A DNA stretch of 35,140 bases from an uncultured Octadecabacter sp. (GTDB lineage: Bacteria > Pseudomonadota > Alphaproteobacteria > Rhodobacterales > Rhodobacteraceae). This document shows, in pieces, positions 21,256 to 31,479 of the stretch. Positions within the stretch are counted from its first letter, which is position 1, and the number at the start of each line of letters is the position of its first letter. The notes beneath the pieces were generated by a model. The model ran no database searches and was not told the origin of the DNA. It worked only from the letters and a program-made list of their open reading frames with translations. Position numbers and translations under genes: made by a program. The DNA lies in the NCBI GenBank assembly GCA_937969445.1, contig CALBVZ010000076.1:1-35140 (forward strand), given 5' to 3'.

Positions 21256-23028
21256 TTAGGTTTTATTGAGAAATTGTTGAAGACGCTCAAGAACTTGCGG
21301 CCATTTGGCAAAGAACAGCAGTTGGCCAGCGTCCGGAAACACGTCAAAGGTTATCCACGGATAGTCGCGCCGAAATTCCGCAAGCGTTTCCGCCGGAACC
21401 TGTGGGTCTTGCAGCCCATTCATCATGATGACAGGGACAGCCCCCTTCAACGCCAAGACGGAATCCGTCCACTCGGTCGTCTCATGGGCGATAACTTCGC
21501 GGGAAAACGCGTCGTGGGCACTGTGAGTTTCTGAAAGGCAAACTTCTGAGCCAACAACCAGTGCCTCAAACACATCCGGGTTCGCGACCGCTGCCATATC
21601 CGCATCCGACTTTCCATAAACCGCTTGGAGAAAACCAGATTTCCCGAGCCTTTTGGCCAAGGCGAACCCAGCCTTAACCATAAACGGCAACAGATGAGGC
21701 GTGTAGCGTGCGCCAGCGAGGATGAAGCGGTGCCATTTATCCATTCGATCGTATTGTTCGGCACGGGTTAGGGGAAGAACGCCGGCACAGGCGATGAGCG
21801 CCGTGAGGCGACCTTCGTGTAGTAGATTGAATTGGCAGGCTAAATGAGTGTCGCTACCGAGGGTAAGCATGGGCGCTGCTTCTACGCCGACGTGGGTCAT
21901 CAGGGCGGCAAGATCATCGCAGAGTTGGGGCACATAGGGCGTTCGTTTTGGAATGGGATCAGATTTACCGTATCCAGCCCGAACAGGTACAATCACCTTT
22001 ATGCCAAGACGCGCGGCTTCCACTTCCGCCTTTGCCGGCCAACGCACCAAGCCATAATCGAGCGGCGAATAAACGAGGGGTGCCCCAAATGGATCGCCTA
22101 AAATTAGGTAATCCATTCGCCGCCCATCTTCCAATGTAAACGTCTGGAAAGGGCGGGGCGGCAAGGTGTCGTACCCTTGCGAAATGGCTTTTGTCTTTTC
22201 GGACACTTGCGTCGTGAACTGGGCAATTTCCATCGTCGAGAGTGTGAGTCGAACCAGTTCTGTTTGGCTGCGCGTCTCGGTTTTGGCCATGATGGATTTG
22301 AGCTGCGCACGGATCGTATCAACGCTGCGCCCACGGATTTTGGCCGCTTGCTGAAGAGTATTTCCCTCGGTTAGGGCGCGAACAACTTGGGATTCAGCAG
22401 GGGTTAGGTCAAAAGCGGCCCGCAACATTTCGGAAAACCCGTCAGGCCAATGGATATCTGAGGAGAGGATCAGAACATATGGCTCGCTGTCGTCAGTGCG
22501 AATGACCCGCATGTGAAACACAACTAAGCGGTCGCCTTGTGCGGTGTGGCCCCGCAAAACGACAGGTTCATCTTGTTTCACGTTCAATAGTCGGCCGATG
22601 TGGTGCGCGAGCTGGTCCGTATCACCCTCGCCAAGTTGGGCATCTTGTAAACGGTTGCCATGCTGAACGTGCAGTAGTTGGGTCGCACCGGCATTTGCCG
22701 CGATGATTGTGAGGGACCGATCAACTGCAAACGCAGCGGAATGGTCAATTTGATCGATTATCGTGCGCGGCCCTTTGCTGAAATCATCGCGCAGGACACG
22801 ATCCAAAACCTGATCCGCCCGTTCAACATGCCCTGTCAAATGCTCCAGCCCGATAATCGGAGTTTTCGACTTGTGCGCCGCAAGGCGTTCCGGCCCGATC
22901 ATGGCTTCCCAATGGTCTAACAAGGCCTCATAGCGAGACGGATCGACGGCGACTTCATAAAGCCGATCGATCATCTCGTTTGTGTTTGCGGCACTTTGCG
23001 GCGCCGCTGGCTTGTCGTCGGTACCCAT
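21256..23028 (-). CDS. LuxR-type HTH regulator fused to C-terminal alpha/beta-hydrolase-like domain
   Basis: DLTPAESQVVRALTEGNTLQQAAKIRGRSVDTIRAQLKSIMAKTETRSQTELVRL (LuxR HTH) followed by YLILGDPFGAPLVYS...VPVRAGYGKSDP...GLQDPQVP hydrolase-fold motifs. Confidence 0.85.
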   Translation of the reverse strand: MGTDDKPAAPQSAANTNEMIDRLYEVAVDPSRYEALLDHWEAMIGPERLAAHKSKTPIIGLEHLTGHVERADQVLDRVLRDDFSKGPRTIIDQIDHSAAFAVDRSLTIIAANAGATQLLHVQHGNRLQDAQLGEGDTDQLAHHIGRLLNVKQDEPVVLRGHTAQGDRLVVFHMRVIRTDDSEPYVLILSSDIHWPDGFSEMLRAAFDLTPAESQVVRALTEGNTLQQAAKIRGRSVDTIRAQLKSIMAKTETRSQTELVRLTLSTMEIAQFTTQVSEKTKAISQGYDTLPPRPFQTFTLEDGRRMDYLILGDPFGAPLVYSPLDYGLVRWPAKAEVEAARLGIKVIVPVRAGYGKSDPIPKRTPYVPQLCDDLAALMTHVGVEAAPMLTLGSDTHLACQFNLLHEGRLTALIACAGVLPLTRAEQYDRMDKWHRFILAGARYTPHLLPFMVKAGFALAKRLGKSGFLQAVYGKSDADMAAVANPDVFEALVVGSEVCLSETHSAHDAFSREVIAHETTEWTDSVLALKGAVPVIMMNGLQDPQVPAETLAEFRRDYPWITFDVFPDAGQLLFFAKWPQVLERLQQFLNKT

Positions 23029-23076
23029 GTTCCCTCACTGCTTCGAAAGATAGCAGAAAGTTTACCCTAGGTCACC

Positions 23077-24453
23077 TTAGCCATTTAGACGCACGACTTT
23101 GCCGGGGTTGAGGACATTTTCGGGATCCAGCGCCCGCTTGATTTGGGCCATAACATCCCAACCCGTGCCATGTTCGGCGGCCATGTAGGGCAATTTCCCC
23201 ATGCCAACGCCATGCTCGCCCGTAATGGTGCCACCAAGGGCGATAGCGCGCTCAGCCATGCGAGAAGACAGGCGCTGAGCCTCCTGTTTTTCGTTAGCAT
23301 TGCCAGGGTCGATCAAAAGGATCGCATGAAAATTGCCGTCACCAACATGGCCCAAAATCGGGGCAGGGATTGAGGATGCGTCAATGTCGGCTTGGGTTTC
23401 CGCGACGGCCTGCGCGAGTTTAGAGATCGGCACGCAGACGTCCGTCACAATCGCCGTCGCGCCCTTGCGGGACGCAAGAATGGCCCAGTACGCGTGGTGG
23501 CGCATCTGCCAAAGACGCGTGCGGTCCTCGGGTTTGGTGGCCCATTCAAAGGCAGACCCGCCAAAGTCAGCGGCAATTTCGCCAAACCGTTCGGCTTGTT
23601 CTGCAACAGCCTGATCAGAGCCATGAAATTCCACCATCAGGTGCGGCGACACGGGAATGCTTGCTTTAGAATAGGCATTCACTGCGGCAACGCTGGCTGC
23701 ATCCAGAAATTCGATGCGAGCCATAGGGATACCCATCGCAATCGTGGTGCTGACAGCCTGAACTGCGTCGTCAATCGTTTTAAAGGCACAAGTGGCGGCG
23801 GCAACCGCCTCGGGCTGGCCTTGTAGTTTAAGGGTGAGTTCGGTCATCAGCCCCAATGTTCCTTCGGATCCGACCATCAGCGCGGTCAGATCATATCCGG
23901 CACTGGATTTGCGCGCACCGGATCCCGTGCGTATGATACGCCCATCCGCCAGCACAACCTCAAGCGCCATGACATTATCGCGCATGGTGCCGTAACGAAC
24001 GGCAGTGGTGCCACTGGCGCGGGTGGACGCCATGCCGCCAAGCGACGCGTTTGCCCCCGGATCGACGGGAAAAAACAAGCCCGTCGCGCGTAGGTCTTCG
24101 TTCAAGGCCTCGCGTGTGATGCCGGGTTGCACACGTACGGTCATGTCCTCTGTGTTGACTTCAAGCACCTGTGCCATGTCGCGGAAATCCAATGCGATGC
24201 CACCTTGGACCGCCAATGTATGGCCTTCCAATGACGTGCCAGCGCCGTAGCCCACGACCGGGCAGTTGTGCTGTGAACAGATCCTCATGATTTCTGAAAC
24301 CTCACCCGTTGAGGCCGGATAAGCGACGGCATCGGGAGCAATCGCATCAAAGTGAGCCTCTGATTGGCCATGCGCGGCCAAATCGGACTTGGACACGGAC
24401 AGCCTATCGCCTAACACTGTGGAAAGCGCACGTATGGCGGCGTCGATGGGCAT
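23077..24453 (-). CDS. FAD-binding oxidoreductase, D-lactate dehydrogenase (cytochrome)/glycolate oxidase type
   Basis: GYGAGTSLEGHTLAVQGGIALDF, PVDPGANASLGGMASTRASGTTAVRYGTMRDNV, GEHGVGMGKLPY; SD AAGGAGA before ATG 24453. Confidence 0.9.
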   Translation of the reverse strand: MPIDAAIRALSTVLGDRLSVSKSDLAAHGQSEAHFDAIAPDAVAYPASTGEVSEIMRICSQHNCPVVGYGAGTSLEGHTLAVQGGIALDFRDMAQVLEVNTEDMTVRVQPGITREALNEDLRATGLFFPVDPGANASLGGMASTRASGTTAVRYGTMRDNVMALEVVLADGRIIRTGSGARKSSAGYDLTALMVGSEGTLGLMTELTLKLQGQPEAVAAATCAFKTIDDAVQAVSTTIAMGIPMARIEFLDAASVAAVNAYSKASIPVSPHLMVEFHGSDQAVAEQAERFGEIAADFGGSAFEWATKPEDRTRLWQMRHHAYWAILASRKGATAIVTDVCVPISKLAQAVAETQADIDASSIPAPILGHVGDGNFHAILLIDPGNANEKQEAQRLSSRMAERAIALGGTITGEHGVGMGKLPYMAAEHGTGWDVMAQIKRALDPENVLNPGKVVRLNG

Positions 24454-24530
24454 GGAATTCTCCTTCATTGGCTTGGTCAAAGACTATGCGGTTCCATTCA
24501 AAGGGGCCAGTCGTGCAGCAGGGGAAAGAT

Positions 24531-26219
24531 ATGGCGGAACCGCAAAAGTCAGCGATACGGCAAGGGGTAGATGATGCCCTTCAAGCCGCGCGTGATATGT
24601 GGAATGTGATCCGTGATCGTGGCCCTTCACAGGTGCAGTTTTGGTTCATTGCGCTGCTGGTCGGGATCGCCGCAAGCTTTGCTGCCATTGGCTTTCGCTT
24701 CGGGATCGAGGCGTTGCAAGCCTGGCTTTACCGCACGGATGACATTGCCAATTTGCGAACTGATGCCGCGCGTCTTGATTGGTGGTGGATACTAATTATT
24801 CCGATGGTTGGTGGTTTGCTGGTTGGGTTGATCTTGAACCGGTTCACAGACGATGGGCGCGTGCGTTCGGTTGCTGATGTGATTGAGGGGGCCGCACTTT
24901 ATGATGGTCGGGTTGAGCGGAGCAAAGGTCTTGCCTCGGCGCTGGCGTCTTTCATTACGTTGTCTTCGGGGGGCTCAACGGGGCGCGAAGGGCCGGTTGT
25001 CCATTTGGCGGCAGTTGTCTCGACATACGTGAGCCGGTTGATCCGCGCGGACGGGATTACCGGCCGTGATCTGTTGGGCTGTGCTGTTGCCGCCGCTGTT
25101 TCTGCGAGTTTTAACGCGCCAATCGCAGGTGCGCTTTTCGCACTTGAGGTCGTGCTGCGCCACTTTGCGGTACATGCCTTCGCCCCAATTGTTATCGCCT
25201 CTGTTGCGGGCACAGTGATCAACCGTCTTGTGTACGGCGATGTCACCGAATTCCTTATTCCAAATCAGAACGTGCTGGCCTTCTACGTTGAACTTCCTGC
25301 GTTCCTGATCCTCGGGTTGCTTTGCGGGCTGATTGCTGTCGTACTTATGCGATCAATCTTTTGGGCGGACAATTTCGGTTCGAACTTGCAAGCGCGGATT
25401 GGCATGCCACGTTACCTGCGTCCGATGATTGCAGGTACATTGCTGGGTGTTTTGGCGATATTTTATCCGCATATCATCGGCGTTGGATATGAGACCACAT
25501 CGGACGCCCTAACGGGCCGCTTGGTCATGCACGAGGCCGTGGTATTTGTGTTTATCAAGATCGTCGCCGTCGCCATCACAATGGCGGGGCGCATGGGGGG
25601 CGGGGTGTTTTCACCATCTTTGATGGTCGGCTCCTTAACGGGCTTGGCCTTTGGCATTATCGCCACGGGGATATTCCCAGACGTTTCGGGCGAGGGGACG
25701 CTTTATGCACTGGCCGGAATGGGCGCTGTGACCGCGGCGGTTTTAGGTGCCCCGATTTCAACGACGCTGATCGTTTTTGAATTAACGGGTGACTGGCAAA
25801 CAGGCATCGCGGTGATGGTCTCCGTTTCGCTCTCTTCGGCGCTGGCCTCAAAACTGGTGCACCGCAGTTTCTTCCTAACGCAACTGGAACGGCGCGACGT
25901 GCACTTGGCGGCAGGGCCACAGGCCTATCTGCTCGGGACGTTCAAAGTTGCCAGCGTGATGCGCGGGGTTGATCACCCCAAGGCGGCCGACCATGAAACT
26001 TGCGCGATGCTGATCTTGGAGGGAACATATGTGTTTGAAGACAAGACCTTAGATCAAGCAATGCCCATCCTTGAAGCCACGGGATCAAATTTTATTCCTG
26101 TTGTCGCCCCCGCCAACGGCGATGGCCCACCCGAGCTACGCGGTGCGCTGTTTCAGGTGGATGCCCTGCGTGCGTTTAACCGTGCATTGGCCGCAACCGC
26201 AGCCGAAGAACATTCTTAA
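24531..26219 (+). CDS. ClC family chloride channel/transporter
   Basis: SSGGSTGREGPVVHLAA (GREGP), NAPIAGALFALEVVLRHF, GGVFSPSLMVG, VTAAVLGAPISTTLIVFELTG; start trimmed from 24309. Confidence 0.93.
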   Translation: MAEPQKSAIRQGVDDALQAARDMWNVIRDRGPSQVQFWFIALLVGIAASFAAIGFRFGIEALQAWLYRTDDIANLRTDAARLDWWWILIIPMVGGLLVGLILNRFTDDGRVRSVADVIEGAALYDGRVERSKGLASALASFITLSSGGSTGREGPVVHLAAVVSTYVSRLIRADGITGRDLLGCAVAAAVSASFNAPIAGALFALEVVLRHFAVHAFAPIVIASVAGTVINRLVYGDVTEFLIPNQNVLAFYVELPAFLILGLLCGLIAVVLMRSIFWADNFGSNLQARIGMPRYLRPMIAGTLLGVLAIFYPHIIGVGYETTSDALTGRLVMHEAVVFVFIKIVAVAITMAGRMGGGVFSPSLMVGSLTGLAFGIIATGIFPDVSGEGTLYALAGMGAVTAAVLGAPISTTLIVFELTGDWQTGIAVMVSVSLSSALASKLVHRSFFLTQLERRDVHLAAGPQAYLLGTFKVASVMRGVDHPKAADHETCAMLILEGTYVFEDKTLDQAMPILEATGSNFIPVVAPANGDGPPELRGALFQVDALRAFNRALAATAAEEHS

Positions 26220-26557
26220 ACGCGTTCAACGTTAACTTTGGTCAGATCAAACGCGAGGTATCCGGAAATCTCGGACACGCCATCAATCGGCGCTTCATAA
26301 GACCAAGCCGCATTCGCAAAGGTGCCGCTCTTGGCTTCCAGATTGTAATAGGTTGCCGTGCCCTTGTGAGGGCAGCTGGATGTCGTTTCAGACTTATCAA
26401 AGAACGCCATCGAGATGTCTTTGCGTGGAAAGTAGATGACCTCAGGTAAGGCACCTTCGGACAGCTCCAAGGCATCATTGCTTTCACCTAGAACAGCCCC
26501 TGCAGCACGCACAACCCACGTGCCAGAAGCAGCTTTTATCTTGATATGATCAGACAT
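26216..26557 (-). CDS. DUF427 family protein
   Basis: GTWVVRAAGAVLGESNDALEL, VIYFPRKDISMAFFDKSETTSSCPHKGTATYY. Confidence 0.85.
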   Translation of the reverse strand: MSDHIKIKAASGTWVVRAAGAVLGESNDALELSEGALPEVIYFPRKDISMAFFDKSETTSSCPHKGTATYYNLEAKSGTFANAAWSYEAPIDGVSEISGYLAFDLTKVNVERV

Positions 26558-26643
26558 TTGTATCGTCCCCCCAAAAGACAGTATTTCCGTGATCTTCATG
26601 ATCAGGGATACTGGCCCATTCGCGTTAAGTCATAGTGTAGAGA

Positions 26644-28461
26644 CTAAAGCGGCGCACAGGCGGCAGTAAGCCAATCCAGCGCCGAACCGTCTACACGTGG
26701 GCCAATTTTTTGCAACGTATCAGAATGATATTGATCAATCCATGCGCGTTCGTCACCCGTCAAAAGTGTCGCATCTATCAAGCGACGATCAAGCGGCACA
26801 TAGGTCAGTGTTTCGAAATCCAGCATGTTGCGTGCATCACCACCCGCAACGGCGTCCGCGTCGCGCACAACAATAAGGTTTTCAAGGCGAATGCCGAATG
26901 CCCCCTCACGGTAGTACCCCGGTTCGTTAGACAGAATCATTCCGACCTCGAGCGGGGTTTTCGCCCGCCGTGACAGTCCCTGCGGCCCTTCGTGCACGGA
27001 TAGATATGACCCAACACCGTGGCCCGTTCCGTGATCATAGTCTTGCCCAGCCAGCCACAAGGGATACCGTGCCAAGGCGTCCAGATCAGAGCCCGCAACG
27101 CCTTTTGGAAACCGCACACGGCTGATGGCGATCATGCCTTGCAGCACACGGGTGAAACAGGTTTTCTCATCAGCACCGACATCGCCAATGGAAATGGTGC
27201 GTGTGATATCCGTGGTGCCATCAAGATACTGTCCACCACTGTCGACCAATAGTAGTTCGCCAGGCTTAACAGCACGGTTCGTATTCTCGTTCACACGATA
27301 ATGCACGATGGCCCCATTAGGCCCTGCGCCGCTGATGGTTTCAAACGAAATGTCTTGTAACGCATTGGTATCGCGCCGGAACCCTTCGAGCGCGGTGACA
27401 ACATCAATCTCAGTCAACTTCCCCTTCAGGCCCTCAGCATCCAACCACGCCAGAAACCGCACCATCGCCGCGCCGTCCCGCAAATGCGCCTGACGGGATC
27501 CTTCAACCTCGACCGCATTCTTGCACGCTTTGGGTAAAATGCAGGGGTCTTGGCCTTCTGAAATTAGGTTTGACGCGCTTCGTTCTTCAAAGATTGTCAA
27601 CACAGCGTGCGGGGTAGATGCAGGGTCAATCTGAAACGCTTGGTCGATGGATTTTTTTAACACTTCCTCAAGTGCATCAAGCGGGTGGAGTTCAACATTT
27701 CTATCATCAGCGCCTAAATGCGCTCGGGCATCGTCACCGACCTGCGCGTTGGTGAACAGCTGAACCACACCATTTGCGCCTAGAATGGCATAGGCCTGCA
27801 TTACAGGATTTCGCGGGATATCGCTGCCGCGAATATTAAGCAGCCAACATATGGAATCTGGCAATGCGATGAATGCGCTTTGCTGCCCATTCTTCATAAG
27901 TGCCGCTGCAAGCTGGTTGCACTTTTCGCCAGACGATTGTCCCGCCAACTCATCTGATTGGACGCGAACGGGATTACGCGGTGGGGCGGGGCGGTCGTCC
28001 CAGATCGCGTCTACAAGATTGCCAACAGGCCGCAATTCGATCCCCGTCTTATCGAGCGCTTTGGTCAACTCGCGCACCTGCGCAACTGTATGCAACCAAG
28101 GATCAAACCCGACGACGCCGCCGTTCGGCAGCTGCTCTTTCAACCAATCTGCGAGCTGAACCTCTGGCCAGTGTACTGGCGTAAACGCATCCGCCACTTG
28201 GTCGCGCACCTGAACGCGGTAGCGTCCGTCAATGAACACACCCGCCACATTCGCAAGCACGGCACTAAACCCAGCCGAGCCCGTGAACCCAGTCAACCAT
28301 GCCAATCGTTCATCACATGGGGCAACGTATTCGCCTTGGAACCGATCCGCACGGGGCACCAAAAAGCCGTCCAGATTTCGCACATCCATCTCGGCGCGCA
28401 ACGCATTCAAACGCGCAGGCCCCGTCTCAGGTGTCGAAGTCACATCAAACGTTTGAAACAT
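26644..28461 (-). CDS. Xaa-Pro aminopeptidase (M24B, aminopeptidase P)
   Basis: LVDSGGQYLDGTTDITRT, DHGTGHGVGSYLSVHEGP, NEPGYY, GIRLENL metal ligands; start MFQTFDVTS. Confidence 0.93.
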   Translation of the reverse strand: MFQTFDVTSTPETGPARLNALRAEMDVRNLDGFLVPRADRFQGEYVAPCDERLAWLTGFTGSAGFSAVLANVAGVFIDGRYRVQVRDQVADAFTPVHWPEVQLADWLKEQLPNGGVVGFDPWLHTVAQVRELTKALDKTGIELRPVGNLVDAIWDDRPAPPRNPVRVQSDELAGQSSGEKCNQLAAALMKNGQQSAFIALPDSICWLLNIRGSDIPRNPVMQAYAILGANGVVQLFTNAQVGDDARAHLGADDRNVELHPLDALEEVLKKSIDQAFQIDPASTPHAVLTIFEERSASNLISEGQDPCILPKACKNAVEVEGSRQAHLRDGAAMVRFLAWLDAEGLKGKLTEIDVVTALEGFRRDTNALQDISFETISGAGPNGAIVHYRVNENTNRAVKPGELLLVDSGGQYLDGTTDITRTISIGDVGADEKTCFTRVLQGMIAISRVRFPKGVAGSDLDALARYPLWLAGQDYDHGTGHGVGSYLSVHEGPQGLSRRAKTPLEVGMILSNEPGYYREGAFGIRLENLIVVRDADAVAGGDARNMLDFETLTYVPLDRRLIDATLLTGDERAWIDQYHSDTLQKIGPRVDGSALDWLTAACAPL

Positions 28462-28523
28462 GTGCGCGTCCCCGCTTCTTTGGCTCAAAAATACTCAAAT
28501 TCGGCGTTAACCTAACCCACAGG

Positions 28524-30398
28524 CTAACCCGCCTTGCGCATCCCCAGAACACGGGCCCGTTTACGTGGGTCGCTGTCAAAAAGGCTCGCCAATTGCTCGG
28601 TCATCGCACCCGCCAATTGTTCGACGTCCGTAATGGTGACCGCCTTGTCATAATAGCGAGTAACATCATGGCCGATGCCAATCGCGATCAGCTCGACCGC
28701 TTTGCGTTTTTCGACCATGGCGATCACATCGCGCAGGTGTTTTTCCAAGTAATTCGCGGGGTTAACGGACAAAGTTGAATCGTCCACCGGCGCGCCGTCT
28801 GAAATCACCATCAGTACTTTGCGGGCTTCCTGACGGGCCACAATGCGGCGGTGTGCCCATTCCAGCGCTTCGCCGTCGATGTTTTCTTTCAGTAGGCCTT
28901 CTTTCATCATCAGACCAAGATTGTCGCGTGACCGACGCCACGGCGCATCGGCACGTTTATAAATGATATGACGTAAATCGTTCAGGCGGCCGGGCTGTTG
29001 TGGGCGGCCCTCGGCTAGCCATTCCTCGCGGGACAGACCGCCTTTCCAAGCCTTCGTCGTGAAGCCCAAGATTTCGACCTTCACCGAGCACCGTTCCAAA
29101 GTACGCGCCAAAACATCCGCACAAATCGCAGCAATCGAAATCGGACGGCCACGCATAGAACCGGAGTTATCCAGCAGCAACGTCACGCAGGTATCGCGAA
29201 ATTCGGTGTCTTGCTCGACTTTGAAGGACAATGGCGTGGTCGGGTTGGCAACAACACGTGCCAAACGACCCGCGTCCAGAATGCCTTCTTCTTGGTCAAA
29301 CGACCACGAGCGGTTTTGTTGCGCCTGAAGCCGGCGTTGCAACTTGTTGGCCAGACGCGACACCGCACCCTTCAATGGCTCAAGCTGTTGGTCGAGGTAA
29401 GCACGCAAGCGTTCCAGCTCAGCAGGTTCCGCCAAATCTTCCGCGCCGATTTCTTCGTCATGCTCGGTGGAGTAGACGATGTAGTTCGGGTCGGCGTCCG
29501 ACACGGGCTGCGGGGCGGGGGGCTCCATCGGGGCTTCGCCCTCGGGCATCTCCGCTTCTTCGGCCATCTCGGACTCAGCGCTGTCATCCATGCTGACCTG
29601 CGCTTCGGCACTGTCTTGCTGTTCTTCTTGCGACTGCTCGGGCGTGCCCTCGGTCTCTTCTTCGTCGCCGTCATCTTGTCCGGTGGAATCTGGTTCTTGT
29701 TCGTCCTCGCCGCCTTCATCTGCGGCTTCGTCTTCTTCGCCGGTGTCGTCAGGGTCGTCGCCCAACTGGTCGCCGTATCCCAAATCTGAAATCACCTGAC
29801 GTGCGAATTTGGCGAATGCCGCTTGGTCTTCGAGCGTGTTTTGAAGATCATCGAGCGTTCCGCCGGCGGAATCTTCAATAAACCCGCGCCATAGCTCCAT
29901 CACATTGGCCGCACCACGAGGCAAATCACGACCCGTCGCAAGGTGTCGGATCAGGTAACCCGCCGCCGTCGCCAGTGGGGCCTCGGACGCCTCGCGCACT
30001 TGATCGTACCCTTTGCGCAGGGCCTCGTTGCCGATTTTGGCTTCAATGTTGCCCGCGGTGCCCGGCATATGACGCGCGCCAACGGCCTCAACCCGCGCGT
30101 TTTCCATCGCTTGGTAAAGGTCCTGCGCCATCTGGCCTTGGGGCATGTATTTGGCGGACACTTTGGCGTCATGGTATTTGTGGCGCAGCGCGAATGCGTC
30201 TGCAGTCCCACGTGCGATCAAGACCTCTTCGCGGGTCATGCGGCGCGACACCTGCGGCAAACGAACGGTTTCTTGTGTCGCACCCGGAGGGTCCACAGTG
30301 AACGTCACGGCCAATTCAGGATCATCCGCCATGACTTTGGTCGCTTCGGCCAAGGCTTTCTTGAACGGATCGGCAGGGTTGTCTGACGGCTTTTGCAT
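28524..30398 (-). CDS. cobT: Cobaltochelatase subunit CobT
   Basis: Acidic central region, [55 protein letters not shown]. Confidence 0.95.
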   Translation of the reverse strand: MQKPSDNPADPFKKALAEATKVMADDPELAVTFTVDPPGATQETVRLPQVSRRMTREEVLIARGTADAFALRHKYHDAKVSAKYMPQGQMAQDLYQAMENARVEAVGARHMPGTAGNIEAKIGNEALRKGYDQVREASEAPLATAAGYLIRHLATGRDLPRGAANVMELWRGFIEDSAGGTLDDLQNTLEDQAAFAKFARQVISDLGYGDQLGDDPDDTGEEDEAADEGGEDEQEPDSTGQDDGDEEETEGTPEQSQEEQQDSAEAQVSMDDSAESEMAEEAEMPEGEAPMEPPAPQPVSDADPNYIVYSTEHDEEIGAEDLAEPAELERLRAYLDQQLEPLKGAVSRLANKLQRRLQAQQNRSWSFDQEEGILDAGRLARVVANPTTPLSFKVEQDTEFRDTCVTLLLDNSGSMRGRPISIAAICADVLARTLERCSVKVEILGFTTKAWKGGLSREEWLAEGRPQQPGRLNDLRHIIYKRADAPWRRSRDNLGLMMKEGLLKENIDGEALEWAHRRIVARQEARKVLMVISDGAPVDDSTLSVNPANYLEKHLRDVIAMVEKRKAVELIAIGIGHDVTRYYDKAVTITDVEQLAGAMTEQLASLFDSDPRKRARVLGMRKAG

Positions 30399-30471
30399 GG
30401 TGATCCCTTGGGCACAGATTACAGGCCCAATCTAGTCCGACAAGACGCAGAAAACCAGAGCGTCTAGGCCT

Positions 30472-30852
30472 TCAAGACATCATTATTGACGTGCAGGCCT
30501 GCACCATTTGAACGGCGCGATCTTTGGCCCAAGTATCTTCGCGAAATGTGGCGCGGGTTAGTAGTTGCGAATGGGCGGCTTTAGCCTCAATGCGCCACGC
30601 CAAAACCTGTCTTCCATCGTCTGGTCCCATCGTCGCGTCCAGTAGGCTGATCATCGCTGCGCGGTGGCTTTCTGTTTGATCTGAGTTTTGGTCTGCCAAA
30701 AGCCATTCATGTTCCATTTGCGCTGAAAGTCGTCCTGCGCAAGAGGCGAAATATCGCAACGGATTTTCAATGTCGGCTTGTGCTGGCGCAGGGGCTGACA
30801 GCGCCAAAAACGCCAAAAGCCCGATGGGGGTGAAAGTTTTTATTCCGCCCAT
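30472..30852 (-). CDS. Hypothetical secreted protein (126 aa)
   Basis: N-terminal signal peptide FTPIGLLAFLALSAPAPAQA; two Cys in mature region. Confidence 0.6.
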   Translation of the reverse strand: MGGIKTFTPIGLLAFLALSAPAPAQADIENPLRYFASCAGRLSAQMEHEWLLADQNSDQTESHRAAMISLLDATMGPDDGRQVLAWRIEAKAAHSQLLTRATFREDTWAKDRAVQMVQACTSIMMS

Positions 30853-31011
30853 AACTTATGCAAGCATGGCGAAATAGCGCACGTCAAGTGTGCGAAATGA
30901 AAACTTTTATTGAATGGTGGGAGTGCTTAACGGGCGTTGCTGTGCCGAACGGGGCAACTAGGTGATCGGTTTGTGCATTATGTGTGTGTTTCGATGCTCA
31001 GCGCCAACGCT

Positions 31012-31479
31012 TTAGCGGAGAGGGTATAGATCTTGTTCAATAGCCCACTGGGTTTGCTCACTCAGCGCATTAAACATCACTTCGCAGGGAGCGCTGCCTT
31101 CGGCTGCCGCGTCAAAGCGCGGGTCCTCAAGCGGCACGTTTTGCTGCACAAGTACTGCAACTTCCCGCGCCAAAGGGCCAAGTTTTTGCGCTGACTCTTC
31201 AATCATTGCGGCCAGCTCAGCTGCTGGGCCTTGTGTTACAAGATACGAATTTAAACTACGCACACCAAACGCAAGTTCATCTTCTGGCGTACGCGAGGGC
31301 GTTTCACCAATTGCGAGACGTTCTTTGTTCAGCGCGAGTTCATAGGCCTGACACGCGACGCCACTTTCAAGGATGATTGCATCAAACCCATCTAGGACAC
31401 TCTGTTGCTCGGCGGTGTAGGCCGCAGCGCTTAGCGGTGCGGCCCCCAAAAGCATACCTATTAGAAATGCCGGTTTCAC
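31012..31479 (-). CDS. Hypothetical secreted protein (155 aa)
   Basis: Signal peptide [24 protein letters not shown] start overlapping cobS stop (GTGA); two Cys. Confidence 0.65.
   Translation of the reverse strand: MKPAFLIGMLLGAAPLSAAAYTAEQQSVLDGFDAIILESGVACQAYELALNKERLAIGETPSRTPEDELAFGVRSLNSYLVTQGPAAELAAMIEESAQKLGPLAREVAVLVQQNVPLEDPRFDAAAEGSAPCEVMFNALSEQTQWAIEQDLYPLR

Noticed and set aside
29211-29789. 192-aa hydrophobic plus-strand ORF opposite cobT
   Set aside because: Its Leu/Val/Phe-rich sequence is the complement of the acidic CobT linker (Asp/Glu codons)
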